From contig JAOQAL010000821.1 of NCBI GenBank assembly GCA_025963615.1, positions 1 to 6,883 on the forward strand: a stretch of DNA of 6,883 nt, given 5' to 3'. The notes under the pieces were generated by a model, which searched no databases, was not told the DNA's origin, and saw only the letters and a list, made by a program, of their open reading frames with translations. The DNA comes from Chitinophagaceae bacterium. GTDB taxonomy: Bacteria; Bacteroidota; Bacteroidia; Chitinophagales; Chitinophagaceae. Within the stretch, counting starts at the first letter, position 1, and every line of letters starts with the position of its first letter. Positions 1 to 5,844 of this stretch are shown one piece after another. The position numbers and the translations under genes are program-made.

Positions 1-349
1 AAATATGATAAGCAGTAATAATAGATCTATTCATATTAGCATTCTGTACAGCAGAAATTTTTAATTACCTCCGCAAAAACAATTGACATGCAGGATCAAA
101 ATGAAAACGAGCGAGAATATGCCAGGAGAATTTAAAAAATAAGCAGACCCGTCTTTGAACATGAAATCATGTTCTTTTATAATATCTTCTTCGTTGAATA
201 CCTACTAAATTATTTTAATAGCTGAATCGGAAGGAACAGATAATAAAAAAAACTTATTGCAAAATAAATTAAGCAACCTACTTCTTAAAAAAGCTAGTAT
301 GCGTAATTCAATTAATTATTTTACTATTTTTAATCCCAATAACCTTACT
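1..349. other. Intergenic region with no convincing gene
   Basis: No long open frame exists here on either strand. A 15-codon ATG frame (88-135, +) has no ribosome binding site and a composition that suggests nothing. On the minus strand an ATG at 34 opens a frame that runs off the left edge after 11 codons, so a divergent gene could begin there. The only good Shine-Dalgarno-like sequence, GGAGG read on the minus strand at 67-71, is over 30 nt from that ATG, so I do not call it. On the plus strand AAGGA at 231-235 has no start codon at a useful distance. The one structured element is the promoter-like sequence and palindrome at 154-185, listed separately. The rest is AT-rich and featureless to the eye. 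Confidence 0.6.
154..185 (+). promoter_or_regulatory. Candidate promoter with palindromic operator in the spacer
   Basis: TTTGAAC (154-160) is followed 17 bp after its TTGAAC part by a perfect TATAAT (178-183), which is good sigma-70-like geometry. The TTTG at 154-157 also fits the Bacteroidota -33 element, although the downstream part is a weak match to the Bacteroidota -7 box TAnnTTTG. An exact 8-bp dyad, GAACATGA-AA-TCATGTTC (157-174), fills the spacer and touches the -35 element, where a repressor would block polymerase. The nearest downstream gene is the Xre-family regulator, so autoregulation is plausible. The same hairpin followed by TTTT (175-178) could instead be a weak intrinsic terminator for something to the left. 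All of this is inferred from sequence pattern alone. Confidence 0.4.
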
Positions 350-559
350 ATGATATTCTGGCGAAGACTTAAACAATTACGTATTCAATACGGACTAACC
401 CAGCAGGAAATGAGTGAAAGACTTTACATGGCCCAGTCCACTTATAGCCGTTATGAAAACGATGTATCCAAAGTTACCACAGGCATCGTTATACGAATAG
501 CCAAAGAATTTAAGGTCACTACAGACTGGCTGCTGAATACCGAGGAAACAGATTCTTGA
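350..559 (+). CDS. Small Xre/Cro-C1 family HTH transcriptional regulator
   Basis: This is a DNA-binding protein of about 69 residues that is almost entirely one HTH_3 (Cro/C1-type) domain. Helix 2 (T17-L25, TQQEMSERL) and recognition helix 3 (A28-E36, AQSTYSRYE) carry the classic S-x-x-S-R-Y-E pattern, and the domain closes with the typical TTDWLLNT (57-64). There is no ligand, oligomerisation or protease domain, so it probably acts as a small dimeric repressor in the cytoplasm. The start is uncertain. I chose ATG 350 because the domain begins there. An ATG at 299 and a TTG at 257 extend the frame to 86 and 100 residues, but the added N-terminus (MRNSINYFTIF...) does not look like a domain and neither start has a good ribosome site. 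No toxin or partner gene lies beside it, so an antitoxin role is not supported. It converges on the LOG gene with a 35-bp gap. Its targets are unknown; the upstream palindrome is a candidate. Confidence 0.85.
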   Translation: MIFWRRLKQLRIQYGLTQQEMSERLYMAQSTYSRYENDVSKVTTGIVIRIAKEFKVTTDWLLNTEETDS

Positions 560-594
560 ATAGCGTAAAGATTACCAGATATCCTTATCGTTTT

Positions 595-1293
595 CTAAAA
601 ATTCGGTTGCAATGCATGCTTTGTATAAAACAATTTCACATGCTCAGCAACTTCATCAGCGTTATCGGCTATTTTCAGCATGTCAAAATCATCGGGAGAA
701 ATATTGTTCTCTGTATCCATCATTATTTCCTTCATCCATTGCAAAAGTCCTTTCCAGTATTCGCTGCCGACAAGAACCAATGGCACTTCCAGCATTTTGC
801 GGGTTTGAATTAAGGTAGCGACTTCAAAAAATTCATCCATGGTACCAAATCCACCCGGCATCATGATAAAGCCCTGTGAGTATTTTGTAAACATCACCTT
901 GCGTACAAAAAAATAATCAAAGTCAAGGTTATGGGCTTTGTCTATGTAATCGTTGGACTGCTGTTCAAATGGCAAATCAATATTTAAACCAACGGATTTG
1001 CCACCACCCAACTGTGCTCCCTTATTGGAAGCCTCCATAATCCCGGGACCGCCACCACTGACAATTCCAAATCCTTCTTCTGCCAAACGTTTCGCCACCT
1101 CGACAGTCAATTCATAGTATTTGCTGCCGGGCTTCACCCTGGCCGATCCAAAAACTGAAATACAAGGGCCTATTTTCGCCAGGGCTTCAAAACCATCAAC
1201 AAACTCGGCCATGATCTTAAATATCTGCCAGCTGGAATGAGCTTTGGATTCTGTCCAGTTACGTTGCCTGGAACTTCTTACATGATCGTTCAT
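595..1293 (-). CDS. LOG/TIGR00730 family Rossmann-fold protein (long form)
   Basis: A 232-residue cytoplasmic protein of the LOG family (cytokinin riboside 5'-monophosphate phosphoribohydrolases and related nucleotide hydrolases). These enzymes cleave the N-glycosidic bond of a nucleoside 5'-monophosphate to release base and ribose 5-phosphate. The sequence shows the Rossmann start VFGSAR (47-52), the phosphate-binding SGGGPGIMEA (79-88), an Arg at 131 in the substrate region, and the family signature PGGFGTMDE (146-154) with its catalytic Glu. A roughly 40-residue N-terminal extension rich in Trp and basic residues places it in the longer subgroup, unlike the 179-residue LOG at 3109-3648. 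Old annotations of this family as lysine decarboxylase are wrong. AGGTGA (1306-1311, minus strand) lies 12 nt before the ATG, a usable though distant ribosome site. The symporter gene lies upstream on the same strand, 97 bp away with an inverted repeat between. The true substrate in bacteria is uncertain. Confidence 0.92.
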   Translation of the reverse strand: MNDHVRSSRQRNWTESKAHSSWQIFKIMAEFVDGFEALAKIGPCISVFGSARVKPGSKYYELTVEVAKRLAEEGFGIVSGGGPGIMEASNKGAQLGGGKSVGLNIDLPFEQQSNDYIDKAHNLDFDYFFVRKVMFTKYSQGFIMMPGGFGTMDEFFEVATLIQTRKMLEVPLVLVGSEYWKGLLQWMKEIMMDTENNISPDDFDMLKIADNADEVAEHVKLFYTKHALQPNF

Positions 1294-1318
1294 ATATCTA
1301 TATTTTCACCTGACAAGA

Positions 1319-1361
1319 ATGCCATCCAGTGTGTTGATAAACTCAGTACCCGGGATGGCAT
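1319..1361 (-). repeat. 9-bp inverted repeat between symporter and LOG genes
   Basis: ATGCCATCC (1319-1327) and GGATGGCAT (1353-1361) are perfect inverted copies enclosing a 25-nt loop that contains CCCGGG. The element begins 30 bp downstream of the symporter stop and ends 25 bp upstream of the LOG start codon, both on the minus strand. In that direction the stem is followed by TCTTGTC rather than a T-run, so it is not a typical intrinsic terminator. It could be an RNA processing or stability hairpin, or a regulator site for the LOG gene. Confidence 0.45.
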
Positions 1362-1390
1362 AAGAATATGATAACGTAGAAACCGGGAAT

Positions 1391-2914
1391 TTAGTTTGCG
1401 CCCCCCGGCTTTTTGGAAATAAGAAAAAGGCCCAGAAAGGTAAAAAGCCCATTATATATCAATAGCTCATACCCGATTTTGAATTTGCCAAATAGTGATT
1501 GTGATAAATCTTTCACAGAATTAATCCATTCACTGTCCAGTTTCAATTGTTTTTGATACCATTCAATATTATTGATGAAATCAATTCCGAGAATCAGCAG
1601 CGGGGCTGCAAGGCAAACATACAGAACCAGCTTATCATTAATCGATCTGTTGGTAAGGATCCCAAAAGAGAATAACCCAAGTAAGGGACCATAGGTAAAT
1701 CCGGCTACTTTCAGGATCACATCAATGATCGACTTATTATCAATCCATTTAAAAACCATGACCATGATAAAAAACACGAGGGCGAAAATAAAGTGCACCG
1801 TCAATCTCATTCTTTTCTTTGTTTTTTCATCCCAGTCGTCCCTTCTTTTTAAGCCCAGGATATCAATGCAAAAAGAAGAAGTGAGCGCGGTAAGTGCACC
1901 GTCAGCACTTGGAAAAAGAGCAGAGATCAATCCAATGACAAAAATGATTGACACGGCAGAAGGCATATAATGCAGCGCAATGGTTGGAAAAAGATCATCC
2001 GATGGCACCTTAATTCCTTTGCTAACTGCAAACAAATATAATAAGCCACCCATCAGCAGGAATAAAAAATTCACGACAATAATTATAAAGCTGAATGTTA
2101 AAACATTCTTTTGTGAATCGCCCAATGTCCGCACACTGATATTTTTTTGCATCATCTCCTGGTCAAGTCCTGTCATGGTGACTGTGATAAACATTCCCCC
2201 GATAATCTGCTTCAGGAAAAAACCAGCGCTGTTTATATCAGTATTAAAGACCCGGGTAAGTCCCTTGCCGGATAACTCGCCCAGGGTGGAAACTATATTA
2301 TGACCTGCCGTGTTCATAATATAGACAATACAAACAATCAGGCCGAGCAGCATAAAAGTCGTTTGAAGGGTATCCGTAAATACAATTGTTTTTACGCCAC
2401 CTTCAAATGTATAAAGCAAAATCATTAAAAGGATAACAAACGTGGTAACACTAAACGGTACATTCATTTTTTCAAGAATGAATAGTTGCAATACATTAAT
2501 AACAAGATACAATCTCGCCGTAGCGCCTAATATCCTGGAAATAATAAAAAATAAGGCACCCGTTTTATACGATATAACGCCAAAACGGCTTTGCAGGTAA
2601 TTGTAAATCGAAGTAAGGTTGAGGCGGTAGTATAAAGGAAGCAGTACCCAGGCAATGATAAAATAACCGATAAAATAACCGATGACGACCTGGAAATAAG
2701 CAAAGCCCGAACCACCCACCGTACCGGGCACACTTACAAACGTAACCCCTGACAGGGATGTGCCAATCATTCCAAAAGCTACCAACATCCAGTTGGAATT
2801 ACGGTTGCCGATAAAAAATGAATCGTTATTGGAATTACGGGATGTTCGCCATGCCACCAGCAGTAACACTAAAAAATAGCCTATGACAAACGAAAACAAT
2901 AATAAAGGTGACAT
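1391..2914 (-). CDS. Sodium:solute symporter (SSF/SLC5 family)
   Basis: A 507-residue inner-membrane carrier with about 13 predicted helices and the LeuT-type fold expected for the SSF family, which couples Na+ entry to solute uptake. Family marks are visible in order: the TM1 region (2-22), the DSFFIGNRNSNW loop leading into TM2 with GTSLSGVTFVSVPG (51-64), EGGVKTIVFTDTLQ before TM6 (171-184), GLDQEMMQKN (249-258), and ALFPSADGALTALTSS (332-347). The last corresponds to the helix carrying the Ser/Thr ligands of the Na2 sodium site. A basic loop (355-370) follows, probably cytoplasmic, and the protein ends in KKPGGAN. Length and topology are normal, and no frameshift is seen. The solute cannot be read from sequence: the family includes carriers for sugars, amino acids, monocarboxylates, vitamins and iodide. 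The ATG at 2914 lacks a clear Shine-Dalgarno. It is divergent from one LOG gene and followed by another, which weakly hints at nucleoside- or base-related uptake. Confidence 0.93.
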   Translation of the reverse strand: MSPLLLFSFVIGYFLVLLLVAWRTSRNSNNDSFFIGNRNSNWMLVAFGMIGTSLSGVTFVSVPGTVGGSGFAYFQVVIGYFIGYFIIAWVLLPLYYRLNLTSIYNYLQSRFGVISYKTGALFFIISRILGATARLYLVINVLQLFILEKMNVPFSVTTFVILLMILLYTFEGGVKTIVFTDTLQTTFMLLGLIVCIVYIMNTAGHNIVSTLGELSGKGLTRVFNTDINSAGFFLKQIIGGMFITVTMTGLDQEMMQKNISVRTLGDSQKNVLTFSFIIIVVNFLFLLMGGLLYLFAVSKGIKVPSDDLFPTIALHYMPSAVSIIFVIGLISALFPSADGALTALTSSFCIDILGLKRRDDWDEKTKKRMRLTVHFIFALVFFIMVMVFKWIDNKSIIDVILKVAGFTYGPLLGLFSFGILTNRSINDKLVLYVCLAAPLLILGIDFINNIEWYQKQLKLDSEWINSVKDLSQSLFGKFKIGYELLIYNGLFTFLGLFLISKKPGGAN

Positions 2915-2942
2915 ACTGTTCTGTTCAGTTTATGAGTTCGGG

Positions 2943-3034
2943 AAGTTTAAAAGTTTAAATAAATATCTCATTCGAAAAATTTCTGCCGGTACCGGGACCG
3001 TCACTACTTCTTAAACCAATAAACTTTTAAACTT
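2943..3034. repeat. 15-bp inverted repeat built of AAGTTTAA units in a divergent promoter region
   Basis: AAGTTTAAAAGTTTA (2943-2957) and TAAACTTTTAAACTT (3020-3034) are perfect inverted copies 62 bp apart. The left arm is two tandem 8-mers AAGTTTAA; the right arm is their mirror (second copy exact, first 7 of 8). Near the centre is CCGGTACCGG (2986-2995), a perfect 10-bp palindrome, overlapping a second small dyad, CGGT-N6-ACCG (2987-3000). The whole lies in the 194-bp gap between the divergently transcribed symporter and short LOG gene. It could be a paired operator, a cruciform, or a copy of a dispersed repeat family. No target-site duplication flanks it. Confidence 0.6.
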
Positions 3035-3108
3035 ACTGTTATTAACCTTTCTAAAACTTTGAAGGTAAAGAAAAATGCTTTCCCTTTACGCTAATTTATC
3101 TTTACTTT

Positions 3109-3648
3109 ATGCCTATCACTGCCCTTGCGGTTTTTTGCGGATCAAAGAAAGGGAATAATCCCCTGTACGTTCAACATGCACAAGCCCTGGGTAAAATATT
3201 TGTACAACACAACATCATGTTGATCTATGGCGGCGGGAGTACGGGCATTATGGGAGCCATTGCGGATACAGTTATGGAAAACAATGGAAAAGTAACCGGC
3301 GTAATACCGAAACTTCTTGTTGACTGGGAGCATCAGCATGAAAACCTTACTGAACTGCTGGTGGTAGACGATATGCATGCCCGTAAGAAAAAACTCTATG
3401 AACTTTGTGATGCCGCTGTTATTTTACCCGGCGGTTTTGGCACCCTGGATGAATTATTTGAAATGCTGACCTGGAATCAATTGTCCATTCATAACAAGCC
3501 GATCTATATAATTAACTCCGCAGGATTTTATAATTCGCTTATCGATCATATGCGGAACTTTGAGAAAGATGGCTTTCTCTATGAAAAACTTGAAAAAAGG
3601 ATTATCATATTAGACGATCCTTCAGCGCTTGTTCAATACCTGTTATAA
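3109..3648 (+). CDS. LOG family protein, predicted nucleotide phosphoribohydrolase (short form)
   Basis: A 179-residue canonical LOG protein of the usual length for the family, predicted to release the base and ribose 5-phosphate from a nucleoside 5'-monophosphate (cytokinin riboside monophosphates are the known plant-type substrates). Visible motifs are VFCGS (8-12) at the first Rossmann strand, the phosphate loop YGGGSTGIMG (40-49), MHARKK (89-94) with the conserved Arg92, and the signature PGGFGTLDE (107-115) with catalytic Glu115. It is cytoplasmic and probably dimeric, like other short LOGs. The ATG at 3109 has no Shine-Dalgarno, which is common in Bacteroidota. A TTTG at 3058-3061 and TATCTTTA at 3097-3104 resemble parts of the Bacteroidota promoter, but their spacing is wrong, so I do not call one. 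It diverges from the symporter. Its last 16 bp overlap the 3' end of the convergent barrel gene. It differs clearly from the long LOG at 595-1293, so the pair is not a recent duplication. Confidence 0.94.
   Translation: MPITALAVFCGSKKGNNPLYVQHAQALGKIFVQHNIMLIYGGGSTGIMGAIADTVMENNGKVTGVIPKLLVDWEHQHENLTELLVVDDMHARKKKLYELCDAAVILPGGFGTLDELFEMLTWNQLSIHNKPIYIINSAGFYNSLIDHMRNFEKDGFLYEKLEKRIIILDDPSALVQYLL
3593..3622 (-). terminator. Terminator-like hairpin for the leftward operon, inside the LOG gene
   Basis: Read on the minus strand, AAGGAT (3622-3617) pairs with ATCCTT (3602-3597) across a 14-nt loop, and the T-run continues to 3593, giving six Ts in all. It starts 11 bp beyond the stop codon of the barrel-protein gene, the expected place for its terminator. 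It lies within the coding sequence of the convergent LOG gene. The stem is short and the loop large, so it is a weak candidate. Confidence 0.35.
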
Positions 3649-4328
3649 TTCCTGGGTTTTTTACCTCCACCGCCGTTTCCCCGATCTTCTTCTTCATAAT
3701 TATTCCTGTTTTTTCCCTGGAAAAGAGGTACTTGTATCCCTGCCCGGATGACAGGAATTGCATTGCCGGTGTTGCCGACATAAGGCGAAAACTTGTTCCC
3801 GGAAATATCAAACAAAACAGCCAGGTAAAAATGTGGTTGACCCCCGGAACCATTACGGCCCGATGAATAGCCGGCACCTACCAACATACTATTTACATCG
3901 TAATTACTTTTAACCGTGCCAAGACCACTGCCATAAATATATTTTTGAGAAACAAAATTATGTTCAAACTGGGCCTGTGCGAACAAAAAATGTACAGGAT
4001 ATATTTTTACAAAACCGCCGCCACCATAGATTGATTGTTTTATTTTATCGTTACTGCCATTACCATAAAAATCAACATCACGATAGGATTGGTAAGTATA
4101 ATTAACAACAATACCTGCATCTAGCCAATTGGTCATGCTATACCCCAACACGGGGCTGGCGCCTACCAAAAAAGAGCCGGTACCAAAGGATAAGGAGATA
4201 CTTCCCCCCGTAAATAAATTTTCTTTCTTAAAACCTTTTTTAACTTCTTCTTTCTTTTCTTCATCCTGCGCAAACACTAAAGAGGTTGTTACAAATAATA
4301 ACAAAAACGAAAACAATAGTTTTTTCAT
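3633..4328 (-). CDS. Putative outer-membrane beta-barrel protein of unknown function
   Basis: I do not recognise a named family. With the start at 4328 the protein has 231 residues: a clear Sec signal peptide (MKKLLFSFLLLFVTTSLVFA, cleavage likely after A20), a short charged linker (QDEEKKEEVKKGFKKE), then repeated alternating amphipathic beta-strands rich in Gly, Tyr and Phe (about 39-203). These suggest a small 8- to 10-strand barrel in the outer membrane. The last strand ends at PLF (201-203). A hydrophilic tail of about 28 residues follows, with EEED, four Gly and KKPRNYNRY, which is unusual because barrels normally end in an aromatic residue. I chose ATG 4328 because it gives the standard MKK signal peptide and has AGGA just upstream (4332-4335). 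An ATG at 4346, directly abutting the dehydrogenase stop codon, would add MINTGI. It lies 18 bp after the GlcD-like gene and is probably cotranscribed. Its 3' end overlaps the LOG gene by 16 bp. Confidence 0.8.
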   Translation of the reverse strand: MKKLLFSFLLLFVTTSLVFAQDEEKKEEVKKGFKKENLFTGGSISLSFGTGSFLVGASPVLGYSMTNWLDAGIVVNYTYQSYRDVDFYGNGSNDKIKQSIYGGGGFVKIYPVHFLFAQAQFEHNFVSQKYIYGSGLGTVKSNYDVNSMLVGAGYSSGRNGSGGQPHFYLAVLFDISGNKFSPYVGNTGNAIPVIRAGIQVPLFQGKNRNNYEEEDRGNGGGGKKPRNYNRY

Positions 4329-4346
4329 AATTCCTGTATTTATCAT

Positions 4347-5762
4347 TCAATCGAAAATTTTTCCCGCGTTTAAAATATTATTAGGGTCAAATACTTTTTT
4401 AATCTGCTTCATTAACGAAAGCTGGGTTTCATTAAATATAATATCCATGTACTCTTTTTGAACGAGGCCGATTCCATGCTCACCACTGATGGTTCCACCA
4501 AGTTTTTTTACCAGTTCAAATAAGGCCCGCAAACTGGCGGTCATACCAGGATCATTCAGGCTGTCGGTTAGTCCCTCCTTTCGGATACGAATATGCAGAT
4601 TACCGTCCCCGGCATGTCCATAACAAACGGCATGAAAATTATTTTGCCTGCCTAATTCTTTCACTCCTTTTATTAATGCCGGTAATTCAGCCCGGGGTAC
4701 CACGGTATCTTCTTCAATAGTATAACCCGCCATTTTCACGGCTTCGGCTACCCGACGGCGTAATTTCCATAATTCATTTTTCTGCTGTGCATCATCTGCA
4801 AAAAATATTTCACCTGCATCATATAAAACCAGCAATTCAGCAATGGCTTCCATTTCCTTCATTAGCACGTCAGGATGATTACCATCAACCTCAATAATCA
4901 GGTGCGCGGCCACATCATCGTTGACCGGCACTACATAGCTGTCTACGAGTTTGCTCACTATTTTCAAGGCATCTGCTTCTACCAGTTCCAGCGCACTGGG
5001 TGTGAACCCGGCACGAAAAATCGCACTTACGGCCTCCCCTGCTTTTTCCAACGATTGAAAGGGCACCAGCATCAGCAGGTCATATTTTGGCAAGGGAATT
5101 AATTTCAATACAATCTTAGTTACAATACCCAACGTTCCTTCGCTGCCTACCATTAATTGCGTCAGGTTGTAACCTGTTGAATTCTTTAAAACATTCGCAC
5201 CGGTCCATATTATTTCACCTGTGGGCAGCACGACTTCGAGATTAAGAACATAATCCCGCACTACGCCATATTTAACAGCTTTGGGACCGCCACTGTTTTC
5301 TGCAATATTGCCGCCAATAAAACAGGAACCCCGGCTGCTTGGATCAGGAGGATAAAATAAGCCTTTCGCTTTTACGGCATCCTGCAACACTTCCGTAATG
5401 ACACCAGGTTCTGTCGTTACCTGACCGTTCCGCTCATCTATTGCAAGAATTGAATTCATTCTTTCAGTAGATAATAACACCCCGCCGAGATGGGGCAATG
5501 CGCCACCACTTAAACCCGTACCGGCGCCCCGGGGCGTAACCGGAATTTTCTCTTTATTACAGATTTCAAGAATTAAACTTATCTCTTTTGCGGTGCGGGG
5601 CTTAATAACTACCGACGGCAGATAGGAAAGCGTTTCGGTTTCATCATGCGAATAATGCTGCAAGGACTCATGATCAGTAAAAACAAACTGTTCGCCGACA
5701 ATTTTTTTAAATGAATCTGAAAGACGCGGGGTAATAACTGACTTTGCCGCTATGGTCATCAT
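4347..5762 (-). CDS. FAD-linked 2-hydroxyacid dehydrogenase, GlcD / D-lactate dehydrogenase-like
   Basis: A 471-residue flavoprotein of the vanillyl-alcohol oxidase fold, about the length of GlcD. It should oxidise a D-2-hydroxyacid such as glycolate, D-lactate or D-2-hydroxyglutarate to the 2-oxoacid; the exact substrate cannot be told. The N-terminal FAD_binding_4 domain (about 48-225) shows PRGAGTGLSGGA (77-88), PPDPSS (138-143), GGNIAENSGGP (150-160) and GSEGTLGI (206-213). The C-terminal FAD-oxidase domain has the WKLRRR substrate region (332-337), GHAGDGNLH (382-390) with metal-ligand His383 and His390, and SGEHGIG (426-432) with Glu428 and His429. The end, FDPNNILNAGKIF, has Ala466 where Pro is usual. 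All catalytic residues appear present. No GlcE, GlcF or FeS subunit lies beside it, so the electron acceptor is unknown. Two ATGs occur in a row at the start (5762 and 5759); neither has a good Shine-Dalgarno. It is 82 bp after the PorP-like gene and 18 bp before the barrel gene. Confidence 0.93.
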   Translation of the reverse strand: MMTIAAKSVITPRLSDSFKKIVGEQFVFTDHESLQHYSHDETETLSYLPSVVIKPRTAKEISLILEICNKEKIPVTPRGAGTGLSGGALPHLGGVLLSTERMNSILAIDERNGQVTTEPGVITEVLQDAVKAKGLFYPPDPSSRGSCFIGGNIAENSGGPKAVKYGVVRDYVLNLEVVLPTGEIIWTGANVLKNSTGYNLTQLMVGSEGTLGIVTKIVLKLIPLPKYDLLMLVPFQSLEKAGEAVSAIFRAGFTPSALELVEADALKIVSKLVDSYVVPVNDDVAAHLIIEVDGNHPDVLMKEMEAIAELLVLYDAGEIFFADDAQQKNELWKLRRRVAEAVKMAGYTIEEDTVVPRAELPALIKGVKELGRQNNFHAVCYGHAGDGNLHIRIRKEGLTDSLNDPGMTASLRALFELVKKLGGTISGEHGIGLVQKEYMDIIFNETQLSLMKQIKKVFDPNNILNAGKIFD

Positions 5763-5844
5763 ACAACTATCTTTTAAACTGCTATTTTGTAAAAATCGGT
5801 TAATTCAACAACATACTAAAAGGCAGTGTACAATTTAACAATAG

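Noticed and set aside
1..34. Possible 5' end of a divergent minus-strand gene (ATG at 34, open to the left edge)
   Set aside because: Only 11 codons are visible. The GGAGG at 67-71 is too far from the ATG, and the in-frame stop at 65-67 rules out a longer start. It cannot be supported from this window.
350..559. HTH protein as the antitoxin of a toxin-antitoxin pair
   Set aside because: No small toxin-like gene sits next to it on either strand; the neighbour is a convergent LOG gene.
560..594. Bidirectional terminator between the HTH and long LOG genes
   Set aside because: The only pairing (AAGGAT with ATCTTT on the minus strand) is short, contains a G-U pair and lacks a T-run; the plus-strand reading has a mismatch.
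556..818. Two plus-strand frames (556-813 and 612-818) over the end of the long LOG gene
   Set aside because: They lie antisense to a strongly conserved LOG C-terminus and encode Cys/His-rich peptides without domain character; they are shadows.
595..1293. Lysine decarboxylase annotation for the LOG proteins
   Set aside because: This is a historical misannotation of the family. The GGG and PGGxGTxxE motifs are those of LOG phosphoribohydrolases, and no PLP-binding decarboxylase domain is present.
1725..2303. Plus-strand frames 1725-1970 and 1980-2303
   Set aside because: Antisense to the symporter, whose frame has all family motifs; no ribosome site or protein-like composition.
2527..2733. 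Minus-strand frame 2527-2733
   Set aside because: Same-strand out-of-frame reading inside the symporter gene; hydrophobic only because it overlaps membrane-helix codons.
2914..3040. TACTGTT at 2914-2920 and 3034-3040 as a target-site duplication of a small mobile element
   Set aside because: The left copy is 22 bp outside the left arm and overlaps the symporter start codon, while the right copy overlaps the right arm. The geometry does not fit a transposition footprint.
4129..4461. Plus-strand frame 4129-4461 across the barrel/dehydrogenase junction
   Set aside because: Antisense to two supported genes; its sequence mirrors the AT-rich signal peptide region and has no recognisable domain.
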